A stretch of DNA of 64,000 nt from Phycisphaerae bacterium. Its GTDB lineage: Bacteria > Planctomycetota > Phycisphaerae > UBA1845. Location of the stretch: positions 1-64,000 of the forward strand of contig JAJDDP010000015.1 of NCBI GenBank assembly GCA_029260235.1, given 5' to 3'. How positions within the stretch are numbered: position 1 is the stretch's first letter; the number at the start of each line of letters is the position of its first letter. Shown one piece after another: positions 46,591 to 55,201 of this stretch. Under the pieces are notes generated by a model, which had not been told where the DNA came from, did not search any database, and was given only the letters and a program-made list of their open reading frames with translations. A program made the translations under genes and the position numbers.

Positions 46591-47070
46591 ATGGATACTC
46601 GCGTACAGTTTTCAGTGTTCCTGGCTAATAAACCCGGCGTTCTCCCTCAGGTTTGCCGGGAGTTGGGCAAAGCCAAGATCAACATCATCGCATTGACCAT
46701 GATGGATGCCGTCGAGCATGGCGTATTCCGGATGATCGCCAAGGATCCGGACAAGGTGCGGGAAGTGCTCAAGAAGCTGAATGTACCCATGACTGAGACC
46801 GAGGTCATGGTGATCACCATGGCCAACAGACCCGGCGCCTTGGCTGATGTGTGCGAAAAACTCAGCTCTGCCCACGTCGCTATCAGCTACATGTACTGCA
46901 CGACTGGGGCTGCCGGAGGGAAAACCCTGGGCGTCTTCAAAGTGGCAAATATCAAGAAGGCCGCCAAGATAATCGAAAATCACAAATCAACCGCCCGAGA
47001 TACCAAGGCTAAGCTACGTCGAGGCCAAACCAACCCCACGCCGCGGCGCCGCGCCGCTGCGCGACGCTAA
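46591..47070 (+). CDS. Tandem ACT-domain protein
   Basis: A 159-residue protein. Two ACT domains are visible: about 4-65 (FSVFLANKPGVLPQVCRELGKAKINIIAL) and about 70-130 (VMVITMANRPGALADVCEKLSSAHVAI). The tail is Arg-rich (LRRGQTNPTPRRRAAARR). Tandem ACT proteins of this size bind amino acids and act as sensors of amino-acid metabolism. AGGGGGA lies about 10 bases before ATG 46591. No enzyme domain is attached. The basic tail could contact nucleic acid, but that is speculation. Confidence 0.85.
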   Translation: MDTRVQFSVFLANKPGVLPQVCRELGKAKINIIALTMMDAVEHGVFRMIAKDPDKVREVLKKLNVPMTETEVMVITMANRPGALADVCEKLSSAHVAISYMYCTTGAAGGKTLGVFKVANIKKAAKIIENHKSTARDTKAKLRRGQTNPTPRRRAAARR

Positions 47071-47416
47071 CGGATCGCTGTCAGAACAAGTAACGCGGCG
47101 TTATTGCTGACTGAATTGCCGCACTTGGAAGCCATTGTTTCTGAAGCAATTTGACAACGCCCATATCGTGGGGTCTATTGTAGTTGCTGTTCAAACACGC
47201 CGTTTCGCTGCCCGCGGGATTGAGCGCTGGCCGAGCACGTCGGTCAAAGTGATGCCCTCCCTCAGGCTGATGGGATATCTGTAATCTTCGGGGCGCTGTG
47301 CCATCACGCCTCTGCACAAGTTGCCCCTGCTTAGCCGGCGATCATGATTCCTGCACTCGTTCCCTAATTCGCTGGTGACATTCCCTTTCGAGGCGTTGGG
47401 AAATGGGAGCTGAGTC
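47071..47416. other. Gap with no supported gene
   Basis: Short frames on the minus strand (47191-47451) overlap the start of the deacylase gene and lack a ribosome site. No known RNA structure was recognised. Confidence 0.4.
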
Positions 47417-47872
47417 ATGCTGCTGGAGATGTTCTTAGAGGAACACAACATCGACTACGAGAAGCACCTGCACCGGGCAACCTTTACCGCCCAGGGCCTA
47501 GCCGCAGCCGAGCATGTGTCGGGCTATGAGGTGGCTAAGCCAGTAGTGGTCCGGGGCGAGAACGGTTTTGCCATGTGCGTGCTGCCCGCATGCACCCGAT
47601 TGGACCTGACCAAGACAGCCGAACTTCTGGGGGATGCCCATGTGCGGCTGGCCTCGGAGGTCGAAATGGCTGAACTGTTCGGCGATTGCGAACTGGGCGC
47701 AGAGCCACCGATCGGCTCGGTCTACGGGCTACCGACGATCATGGATGAATCGTTGAGCGCGGACGAGTACCTCACGATGCAAACCGGGCGGCACACAGAA
47801 GCCATCAAACTACGCAGAGAAGACTGGGAACGAGTCTGCGGGCCGATCATCGGTCGCATCGCCCGGGCCTGA
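47417..47872 (+). CDS. YbaK/EbsC-type aminoacyl-tRNA deacylase
   Basis: A 151-residue protein of the YbaK/ProX editing family. The order AQGLAAAEHVSGYEVAKPVVVR, GFAMCVLPACTRLDLTKTAELL, GSVYGLPTIMDESL and TEAIKLRREDW fits the family's substrate pocket. Such proteins hydrolyse mischarged aminoacyl-tRNA, for example Cys- or Ala-tRNA(Pro). The usual Lys in VVVK-type strand is replaced by Arg (VVVR), so activity or specificity may differ. GGGAG is 7 bases before ATG 47417. Confidence 0.87.
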   Translation: MLLEMFLEEHNIDYEKHLHRATFTAQGLAAAEHVSGYEVAKPVVVRGENGFAMCVLPACTRLDLTKTAELLGDAHVRLASEVEMAELFGDCELGAEPPIGSVYGLPTIMDESLSADEYLTMQTGRHTEAIKLRREDWERVCGPIIGRIARA

Positions 47873-48065
47873 GCGGCTGCGACTCGCCGCCCACTACGCC
47901 TGCCCATCTCGGCATAGTCCGGGAAAACCGCTGCGCTCTGCGCGGGACCGGGCGAAACTTGCCAACACGCCAAACAGATTTTAGGCTCCAGTTGAAATGC
48001 CCAGTCGGCAGAGTTTTCGACCGTGGGGACGGTCAGCCGGCAGAGCGATTGGGGTCACAGCTTCC

Positions 48066-48887
48066 ATGAATCCTGTTGTGGTGCGACATCTATCGGTGCC
48101 CATGCCAGCCCTGGCTGCTCCAGGGAGTGGTTTGCGCATCGCACACCTGAGCGACCTTCACTTAGCAGACTGGGACCGCGTCATCGAAGGTGCCCAAACC
48201 CATCTGCTCCACCTCAAGTACGACTTGCTGGCTGTTACGGGCGACCTCATTGACGGTCGCTGCGACATTGGGGCGGGCGTCAGGCTGGTCCGACGGTTTT
48301 TTGAACCCCTGCATTGTCGCTATGGAACCTACGCGGTCCTGGGCAACCATGATAAGCGTGAGCTTTGCACCTATTCCGATCTGAACCTGACCTTCCTGAA
48401 TGATCATGCCGTGACCATTCGGCATAGCCAAGTTGATTTCGAGCTGGCCGGCGTCGAACAGAGCCAAGACAACCTGGGCGATGTGCCCGGTACGCTGGGC
48501 TTGATCGCACCGGGCAGGCCTTCTGTCTTGTTGGCCCATTATCCTTCGACCATTTACGAACTGCCCCAAGGAGCAGTAGGCCTGCTCTTGGCTGGGCATA
48601 CGCATGGAGGCCAGATTCGCCTCCCGTTTCTTGGATGTATCCACTCTGCAGACCACATTCCGCCAAGACTGGCCCGGGGTCTGGGGGCGGTGGATGGGAC
48701 GCGGATGCATGTGAGCGCCGGATTGGGTTGTTCTGGACCCATCCAAGCCCGTTTTCTTTGCCCTCCCGAAATCACGATTTTAACGCTGAAATCGACGATT
48801 TTGGCCGCCGAACCTCCCAAGAACCGCCTAGAGGACATTGGATCGGCCCAGGGAAGAATAGAGGCGAATTCAGCGACTGTGGTTTGA
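48066..48887 (+). CDS. Calcineurin-like metallophosphoesterase
   Basis: A 273-residue protein. The two-metal site is complete: SDLHL (Asp30, His32), GDLIDG (Asp60), GNHDK (93-97) and GHTHGG near 180. It is of the YaeI type, some members of which act on phospholipids or UDP-diacylglucosamine. No membrane helix is present. The start is ATG 48066; 47997 is an in-frame alternative. Its stop overlaps a strong promoter for the next transcript. Confidence 0.88.
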   Translation: MNPVVVRHLSVPMPALAAPGSGLRIAHLSDLHLADWDRVIEGAQTHLLHLKYDLLAVTGDLIDGRCDIGAGVRLVRRFFEPLHCRYGTYAVLGNHDKRELCTYSDLNLTFLNDHAVTIRHSQVDFELAGVEQSQDNLGDVPGTLGLIAPGRPSVLLAHYPSTIYELPQGAVGLLLAGHTHGGQIRLPFLGCIHSADHIPPRLARGLGAVDGTRMHVSAGLGCSGPIQARFLCPPEITILTLKSTILAAEPPKNRLEDIGSAQGRIEANSATVV

Positions 48888-48911
48888 CCGACTTTTGGGA
48901 CGTCGTATACT
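48884..48911 (+). promoter_or_regulatory. Sigma-70-like promoter
   Basis: TTGACC (48884-48889), a 16-base spacer and TATACT (48906-48911) make one of the best promoters in the window. The -35 overlaps the stop codon of the phosphoesterase gene. The next clear gene starts only at 49295, which implies a leader of about 375 bases or an unrecognised small RNA. Confidence 0.6.
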
Positions 48912-49294
48912 GGAGGCTGTGTGGCTGAAGGGGTGACCGGTAAGTTATTATCATCAAACGCCATCATTCTCGAAGCATTTGAAGTATTTTTTCTCGAAAT
49001 CCCCCAGTCACGCAGCCAACCATCCGATGGGGATGGTTTCTGGTATTCATTGCCGCCAAGGGGCAACGACATATCTACCTGAGACACCGGTGCAGCCCCA
49101 GAAGCGGCTGCTGAGGTTTATTGATGCCGATTTATCGGCAGTCAAGCCTACGGGTAGATGGTGTGCGCCGAGTGCCATTGCCATTTCCCGCCGCCAAGCA
49201 AGGCGCTTGGTCTGTCGGCGGGGATCGAATGGTCTAGTTAGCGCGCAGCAGCCAATGACTTTATGGGTCGCTGCGGATTGGACGTGGATAGAAG
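48912..49294 (+). other. Long leader of the kinase gene with a strong hairpin
   Basis: No gene is supported. A hairpin at 49187-49222 pairs CCCGCCG-CCAAGC with GCTTGG-CGGCGGG, with a 5-base bulge on the 3' side. It lies 72 bases before the kinase start. Its role is unknown; it may be part of a structured 5' leader. No known riboswitch consensus was recognised. Confidence 0.4.
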
Positions 49295-50221
49295 ATGAGC
49301 ATCGACATACCCAACTACCAGATGATGGGCAAGCTTGGCGTCGGGGCCAGCAGCAGCCTGTACTTGGCCCGCAATATGCAGACGGGTGCTCAGTACACGG
49401 TCAAGATCGTCAAGGTTCACCAGCCTGAAGACATGAAATTCGTCGATCAACTGCGAGACGAGCACGCGGCCGGCAGCGTGATCGACCACCCCGTCGTTCG
49501 CAAGACGTTTGAACTACGCTATGTGCGTCGCCGGCTGACAAAGATCAAGTCGGCCATGCTGTTCATGGAATTCGTCGATGGGGTGGCCATGAACGACACG
49601 GAATTCTCCTGCCCGCTGCTCACGCTGCTCGAGAATTTCTGCGAACTCGCCGACGGCCTCTCGGCGATGCACCGGGCGGGGTTTGTCCACGCCGACCTCA
49701 AACCGGGCAATGTATTGGTGACCCCCGACGGACGGGTGAAGCTGATCGACCTGGGCCAAGCCTGCAAGATGTTGACCTCCAAGCATCGCATCCAAGGCAC
49801 CATTGACTACATGGCCCCCGAGCAGGTCAATCGTGGCCAACTCGATGCCCGCACCGACGTTTTCGCCTTGGGGGCGACGCTCTTCAAGGTGCTCACCGGC
49901 CAACCAATGGCCACCGGCATGAACCAGACCGTCAGCATGCACTGCCTCAGGCTGATTGGAAAACGAACCAGCGAGCTAAATGAACCGGTCGAGGTTGAAT
50001 TGGCTGCCCCCATCGAGCGCCTGATTCTGGATTGTTGCTTGGAGGATCCTGACAAACGCCCCGCAGATATGAGAACGATCATCGACAGGCTTGAGATGAT
50101 CGGCACCTTCTTAGCCAAGCGAGGCCTAGGAGAATCTGGCCAGCAAGAGGATCGCCCTGAAGCAGCTTCAACCCCAGCCGCAAGGTCACAGGGCCGAGTC
50201 GCACCAGAAGGCCTGGACTAG
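49295..50221 (+). CDS. Serine/threonine protein kinase (Hanks type)
   Basis: A 308-residue soluble kinase. The catalytic features are the Gly loop LGVGASSSLY (14-23), the ATP Lys in YTVKIV (Lys37), HADLKPGNVL (catalytic Asp134, Lys136, Asn139), IDLG in place of DFG (Asp152) and GTIDYMAPEQ. The HRD Arg is replaced by Ala, so activation-loop phosphorylation may not be needed. The C-terminal 30 residues are disordered. No membrane or sensor domain is attached, unlike most bacterial kinases of this class. Substrates are unknown. Confidence 0.9.
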   Translation: MSIDIPNYQMMGKLGVGASSSLYLARNMQTGAQYTVKIVKVHQPEDMKFVDQLRDEHAAGSVIDHPVVRKTFELRYVRRRLTKIKSAMLFMEFVDGVAMNDTEFSCPLLTLLENFCELADGLSAMHRAGFVHADLKPGNVLVTPDGRVKLIDLGQACKMLTSKHRIQGTIDYMAPEQVNRGQLDARTDVFALGATLFKVLTGQPMATGMNQTVSMHCLRLIGKRTSELNEPVEVELAAPIERLILDCCLEDPDKRPADMRTIIDRLEMIGTFLAKRGLGESGQQEDRPEAASTPAARSQGRVAPEGLD

Positions 50222-50259
50222 GACCGCACCATGGCTTCGCCGCTGGTGGCTACTCCTGC

Positions 50260-51618
50260 CTATCGAAATGCTTTTCTCACCAAATCGTTCAGCGACGAGG
50301 CTAGAGCGCGTTCATCGATATGGGCCAAGTGCCCATCCTTGACCACGATTCTGCCATCGACCATGACGCAGTCCGGGCGAGGGGGGTGGCACAGCATCAG
50401 CGCCCCTATTGGATCCTGGGCGACGGCGCCGGCGAAGGCGATGTCATCTTTGCGATACATCACCAAGTCAGCGGCCATCATCGGTTCGACCTTGCCCAAG
50501 CGTTGACGTCCCAGCACAGCTGCGCCTCCCACGGTGGCTAGGCGAAATGCCCGCCCGGTAGTCATCGCCGATGCTCCACCAAGTACCCGCTGAAGCAACA
50601 AAGCCTGCCGGGCTTCTGCATGCATGTGGCCTCCGTCGTTACTGCTCGAACCGTCGACACCGATGCCAACCTTCGCTCCGCGTTCCAACAGCCCAGCGAT
50701 AGGCGGGATACCACTGCCCAGACGCATATTCGAGCATGGGCAATGGGCGATACCCGTTTGGGTCTCAACCAGCAAATCCATCTCGCTCTCATTTAGATGC
50801 ACGCAATGAGCCAAGTAGACGTCCTCACCCAACCAACCATGGTCGGCCAGAAACTCGATCGGGCGCCTCTTGAATCGCTCCAGGCAATAATTCTGTTCAT
50901 CGATTGTCTCAGCTGCGTGCGTGTGCAAGAGCAGGTTGTTGCTTCGCGCTAGCGACAACGTATCCCGCAGCAGTTCGGAGCTGACCGAAAATGGTGAGCA
51001 AGGTGCCAAGTCGATGCGCCGCATCGAATAGGGAGAGGCATCGTGGAATGCTTCGACGGCGCGGAGGCTGTCCTCCAGGATAGTGGCTTCGTTCTCCACA
51101 CAGCTATCAGGCGGAAGTCCGCCCTTGGATTTTCCGACGCTCATGCTCCCTCGGCAGGCATGAATGCGAATGCCTAATTCGTCGGCAGCATCCAAGACCG
51201 CTTCGATCCGGAGGCCCGACTCAGCCGGGAAAATATAAAAATGATCACTGGTCGTGGTGCATCCTGAAAGAAGCAACTCGGCAATGCTGACCGAAGCGGC
51301 CACCTTGACCGCTTCATAGTTCAGGTAACGCCACTTTTCGTACAAGGCAGTCAACCAGCCGAAGAGCGGCTCGTTCTGGACCGACGCCAAACCGCGGGTG
51401 AGTGATTGATAGAGGTGGTGATGCGTATTGATCATTCCCGGCATGACCAGGTAGCTGTCTCCGGGGATGACCTCCTTCGCCCCTTCGACGTGGCTAGGAT
51501 CAGTCGGAGCCACCGATTGGATCACGCCGCCGTCGATCAGCACATCGTAGCCGGTCAGCACCACTGGATCCCAACTCTGCACGGTGACGACAGTCGCGTT
51601 GGTAATGATCGTGTCCAT
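50260..51618 (-). CDS. Amidohydrolase, probably 8-oxoguanine deaminase or related
   Basis: A 452-residue enzyme of the ATZ/TRZ amidohydrolase group. PGMINTHHHLYQSLTRG holds the first His pair and the H-L-Y-Q-x-L-T-R pattern seen in 8-oxoguanine deaminases. HTHAAE, AHCVHL and GIGVDGSSSNDGG supply the remaining metal and catalytic residues. It would deaminate an oxidised purine or a related ring. GGGA precedes the ATG. Other cytosine- or triazine-type substrates are possible. Convergent with the kinase gene. Confidence 0.85.
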   Translation of the reverse strand: MDTIITNATVVTVQSWDPVVLTGYDVLIDGGVIQSVAPTDPSHVEGAKEVIPGDSYLVMPGMINTHHHLYQSLTRGLASVQNEPLFGWLTALYEKWRYLNYEAVKVAASVSIAELLLSGCTTTSDHFYIFPAESGLRIEAVLDAADELGIRIHACRGSMSVGKSKGGLPPDSCVENEATILEDSLRAVEAFHDASPYSMRRIDLAPCSPFSVSSELLRDTLSLARSNNLLLHTHAAETIDEQNYCLERFKRRPIEFLADHGWLGEDVYLAHCVHLNESEMDLLVETQTGIAHCPCSNMRLGSGIPPIAGLLERGAKVGIGVDGSSSNDGGHMHAEARQALLLQRVLGGASAMTTGRAFRLATVGGAAVLGRQRLGKVEPMMAADLVMYRKDDIAFAGAVAQDPIGALMLCHPPRPDCVMVDGRIVVKDGHLAHIDERALASSLNDLVRKAFR

Positions 51619-51766
51619 GTTCCCTGTGTCACTCCGCGCACTGGATTCCGAACCACGTCAAGGCAAGGCTCGCAGCCCTGGCTCCACGGTTTCAACAGAA
51701 CGGGCGATACTAACCAATTCCGGGGCGTTTGGCGCCCTCGACGTGGCGGGGTGGTAAGATTCAAGC

Positions 51767-52093
51767 GTGTACCGGCGTCGTCTCATCATCGCCATCCTGG
51801 CTAGCTCAATCATTATGGGCATCTGCTGCCCCCTATGGTATGAGATGGCAGTTCATTGTGTTCGATGGATAACCGCCGTCATCATCCCCCCGTCGGTCCC
51901 ATCGGGTGAGAGAATGGTGGTGAGAAACGTAATCATCGGATTCCTCCTTGTGCTACCTTGTGTCGTGCTCGGCGTCTTGCTCCGAATCTACATCAAGCCG
52001 CCCGTTGACGGCGAGTGCCGGTGCAGATCGTGCGGTTACATCTTGCGCGGGCTCGACAAGCCACGATGTAGCGAATGTGGAGAGGCGATATGA
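51767..52093 (+). CDS. Small zinc-ribbon membrane protein
   Basis: A 108-residue protein with two membrane helices and a C-terminal zinc ribbon (CRSCGYILRGLDKPRCSECG, then EAI). It is a relative of the tandem pair at 10556-11583, sharing the layout VLGVLL-basic-GECRCRSCG. Start GTG 51767 is the first in frame; no clear ribosome site. The gene ends in GCGATATGAG, as does the first of the tandem pair. Confidence 0.65.
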   Translation: MYRRRLIIAILASSIIMGICCPLWYEMAVHCVRWITAVIIPPSVPSGERMVVRNVIIGFLLVLPCVVLGVLLRIYIKPPVDGECRCRSCGYILRGLDKPRCSECGEAI

Positions 52094-52362
52094 GTGGCCT
52101 TCTGCGTGTATTTCCCCCCCCGCAGGTCCAAGCTGACTCTAGCTAGCCGCAGCATGAACCTGAGCCTGCTCACTTCGGCTCTACTCCAGCCTGCCTTGTT
52201 GATGGTCCGAGGCCACCACTACCGCCACACCCCATGGGCACTATTGCCCCAGCTTTGAACATGAAACGCCCTACTGGCACCATCCGCCGTTTGGTACGCG
52301 GCATGCCTTGTTCTATTCCGGACGGGTTTCTTTGATACGGTTGATTGAAAGGACGGATGATC

Positions 52363-52590
52363 ATGGCACGCTGCGATAGTGCGAACTGCAACAGCCAAGA
52401 AACGAACGACGTGTACTGTGGCCTGTGCAACGAGGAACTCTGTCTCTGCAAGAGTTGCCAGCGCAATCGCAGGGGCAAGTGTCAATGCGGGGAGTCATTC
52501 CGTGGCGAGAGAATCGCGAACGCTCACTCGCGGTACTACGAGACCAAGGCAGCTAGCCCACAGTTGCTGAGCCAGATCTTGGGAGAGTAG
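52363..52590 (+). CDS. Small Cys-rich protein
   Basis: A 75-residue protein. Ten cysteines in the N-terminal half (CDSANC, CGLC, CLCKSC, CQC) would fit binding of two zinc ions, in a B-box or TRASH-like treble clef, followed by a helical tail. AAGGA lies 9 bases before ATG 52363. No signal peptide. I do not recognise the family. Confidence 0.55.
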   Translation: MARCDSANCNSQETNDVYCGLCNEELCLCKSCQRNRRGKCQCGESFRGERIANAHSRYYETKAASPQLLSQILGE

Positions 52591-52801
52591 GATCTTGCCC
52601 GCATCGGGGTGGAACACGCGCAGCCGGGCACTTCATGCAGCCTGCTCTTAGCCACCATGGACAGAGAGATCACAGAGCAGCGCGGCAGAAGCCCTCAAGT
52701 ACGGCCACCAAGGTTCGGCCTTTCTCTGTGGCAAGCGCCTGTGCCGTTGTTCTAAGCTGGGGCAATCGGTTATCCCCCACGCTGGAAGGGTAGGGCACCC
52801 G

Positions 52802-53737
52802 TCATGCAAGCAACTTGTAGTATTCGATGGCCCGTTCCAAGCCTTCCTCGAAGGGGACCTGCGGCTCGAAGCCGAGGAGTCTCTTGGAGAGGGTGATGTC
52901 TGCACAGGAATGCTTCACATCCCCTGCCCTTGAATCGACGTAGTTGGGCTTGACGCTCTTGCCCAGCAGTTGATTGATCTTGGCAATGGTTTGATTGACG
53001 CTGATCTGCCCGCCGCAAGCAAGGTTCATGGACAGGCCTGGCGCTTTGTCGATCTTGGCGGCCAACAGGTTGCCATGCACGACGTTGTCGATGTAGGTGA
53101 AGTCGCGGGTCTGCTCGCCATCTCCGTAAACGGTCGGAGGCGTCCCTGACAAGATGCAGGTGACAAAGGCCGGGATAGCCGCCGCGTATTGGCTCTTGGG
53201 ATCCTGGCCGGGACCAAAGACGTTGAAGTAGCGGAGCGCGATTGTTTCAAGACCGTAGCACTCAAAGAACGCCCGGCAGTAATGCTCGCCGGCCAACTTT
53301 TGAACCGCATAAGGACTGAGCGGGCAAGGCGGAATCATCTCATGCTTAGGAGATTCAGCCGTGTCGCCGTAGGCACTGCTGCTGGCTGCGTAGATAACCC
53401 GGCGGCATTTTTGAATGACGGCAGAGTGCAGAAGATTGAACGTGCCGGTCACATTGGCTTCGTGGCTATCGACGGGTTCATCGACCGAGCGGGGGACCGA
53501 AGGGATGGCTGCTTCGTGGTAAATGGTCTCGATGTCCATGCAGGCCCGGATGACTTCTTCGGGATGGCGCAGGTCGCCTTCAAAGAAATCAATCTTCTCA
53601 GCCACATCGGCTAGGTTCTCTCGTTTTCCCGTGCTGAGATTATCGAAAACGCGGACTGAATGCCCCTCTGCCACCAACGCCCGGGCGATGTGTGAGCCAA
53701 TGAACCCCGCCCCACCAGTTACCAAGAAATTTGCCAT
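52802..53737 (-). CDS. NAD-dependent sugar-nucleotide epimerase (UDP-GlcNAc 4-epimerase-like)
   Basis: A 311-residue extended short-chain dehydrogenase. GGAGFIGSH (8-16) binds NAD; SSSAYGD (119-125) and YAVQK (Tyr143, Lys147) form the active site. The segment AIPSVPRSVDEPVDSHEANV matches the WbpP/GalE group that epimerises UDP-GlcNAc, UDP-GalNAc or their uronic acids. AAGGAA is 7 bases before the ATG. It probably feeds surface polysaccharide synthesis along with the DegT and glycosyltransferase genes. Confidence 0.9.
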   Translation of the reverse strand: MANFLVTGGAGFIGSHIARALVAEGHSVRVFDNLSTGKRENLADVAEKIDFFEGDLRHPEEVIRACMDIETIYHEAAIPSVPRSVDEPVDSHEANVTGTFNLLHSAVIQKCRRVIYAASSSAYGDTAESPKHEMIPPCPLSPYAVQKLAGEHYCRAFFECYGLETIALRYFNVFGPGQDPKSQYAAAIPAFVTCILSGTPPTVYGDGEQTRDFTYIDNVVHGNLLAAKIDKAPGLSMNLACGGQISVNQTIAKINQLLGKSVKPNYVDSRAGDVKHSCADITLSKRLLGFEPQVPFEEGLERAIEYYKLLA

Positions 53738-53971
53738 TCAACGGTTCCTTACTGTGTAATTAAGACGTCCCCCACCCATCCGCTGCGCCCAAGGGTGGGG
53801 CACTCGCGCGATTCTGGGGACTGGATTCGCTGCTGCGGTCACCCGCTATCACCCAAGGTCAAGCCGCGTAAGCTAGCTGACAACCTAGTTCATCGTCAAC
53901 GCCCCAAACCCTGGCATCACCGGCTGGGATTGGGTAAAACGGCAGATGAGAGCTTAGACCCTCACAGGTGC

Positions 53972-55201
53972 ATGGTTATGATTGTAGATCTAAACTCAAA
54001 ACCGCTACTTCGACCGGTCGAAGCCAACCCCGGCGAGGGCGATGGCATGGTTAGCCTCCGCGATCCTTCAGGATTGTCGCCCATCATGCTTACGATGTCA
54101 GAACCGGCGTTGTTCATCATCAGCCTGTTTGACGGAACCAACACACTCGAATTCGTTCGAGAGCAATTCCAATTGAGGTATCGGCAATCCGTCGAGGAAT
54201 CCACATTGTTCGACATGGTCGCCCGGCTTGAGGACGCCATGCTCTTGGATGGACCGGCTTTCCAGGGTCATTACGACTCATTGGTGAGCAACTACCGCGG
54301 CGCCGACGCTCGCCCAATGCCCCACCCAGAATCACTCGGGCTAGACGGCAACCCCAAGGCTGTCTTCGACAACATGCTTTCGGGAGTCACAACCGAACCC
54401 CGGGATGGCCAAATCGTCGGCTTGATCGCTCCTCATCTGGATTTTGCCAGGGGCGAGCCGTGCTACGCAGCCGCCTACGCGGCGCTGGCTTCTCAAGCGC
54501 CACCGGACCGCTTCGTCATCTTGGGAACCAACCACTTTGGACGCAGCACTTCGGTGGTAGCCACCGCTCAGAACTTTGCGACCCCGCTAGGCGTCACCCA
54601 CAATGATGCACCCTTCTTGGAAAAGGTCGAGGAACGCTGCGGTCCACTTCGACAATTTGAATACGACCACGCAGCCGAGCACTCCATCGAATTGCAGGTC
54701 TGCTGGCTGCAACATATTTACGGCGCTGAGAGTTTCTCCATCGTTCCATTCCTCTGTCCCGACCCGTGTGGCCCCACCGGCACCATGCCCTACGACGGGC
54801 AAGGCGTTGACCTGCTCGATTTTGCGGCAGCACTTCGCTCGACCATCGAGGAGGATGATCGAACAACCATCGTGATTGCCGGCGCAGATTTCTCGCATGT
54901 CGGCGCATTCTTTGGCGATGAACAACCGTTGGACGAGGAGTTTCTTTCTTCGGTCCGCAGCCTGAACGAATCGGCCTTGGAGCAGATTGGCCTAAACGAC
55001 GCCGCGGGTCTTCGGGCATGTATCGCCCGAGGGCAGAACCCCACGCGGGTGTGCAGCGCCGGCTGTATGTTCACGCTGATGTCGGTCCTGCCCGAAGCGA
55101 AGGTCGAAGTGCTCGCCTACCACCAAGCGGTCACCGAGTCTGCCCAAAATTGCGTCACCTGTGCAGCCGCAGTGTTCCAGAAGCGATCAGCGGATGACTA
55201 G
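53972..55201 (+). CDS. MEMO-like protein (AmmeMemoRadiSam system protein B)
   Basis: A 409-residue protein. Residues about 30-115 are an N-terminal domain with a PqqD-like look (FIISLFDGTNTLEFVREQFQLRY). The MEMO domain follows at about 140-405: VGLIAPHLDFARGEPCYAAAY, VILGTNHFGRSTSV, HAAEHSIELQVCWLQH and IAGADFSHVGAFFG, giving the His/Asp/Cys metal-site residues. MEMO proteins resemble extradiol dioxygenases and often accompany a radical-SAM and an AMMECR1 protein, neither of which is here. ATG 53972 or 53978 could start it. The lpxK start lies inside its 3' end. Confidence 0.85.
   Translation: MVMIVDLNSKPLLRPVEANPGEGDGMVSLRDPSGLSPIMLTMSEPALFIISLFDGTNTLEFVREQFQLRYRQSVEESTLFDMVARLEDAMLLDGPAFQGHYDSLVSNYRGADARPMPHPESLGLDGNPKAVFDNMLSGVTTEPRDGQIVGLIAPHLDFARGEPCYAAAYAALASQAPPDRFVILGTNHFGRSTSVVATAQNFATPLGVTHNDAPFLEKVEERCGPLRQFEYDHAAEHSIELQVCWLQHIYGAESFSIVPFLCPDPCGPTGTMPYDGQGVDLLDFAAALRSTIEEDDRTTIVIAGADFSHVGAFFGDEQPLDEEFLSSVRSLNESALEQIGLNDAAGLRACIARGQNPTRVCSAGCMFTLMSVLPEAKVEVLAYHQAVTESAQNCVTCAAAVFQKRSADD

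Noticed and set aside
47191..47451. 86-residue minus-strand frame
   Set aside because: No ribosome site, overlaps the YbaK-like start, no recognisable family.
48979..49428. 149-residue plus-strand frame in the kinase leader
   Set aside because: It runs into the kinase gene out of frame, and its sequence lacks domain features; the leader is better explained as non-coding.
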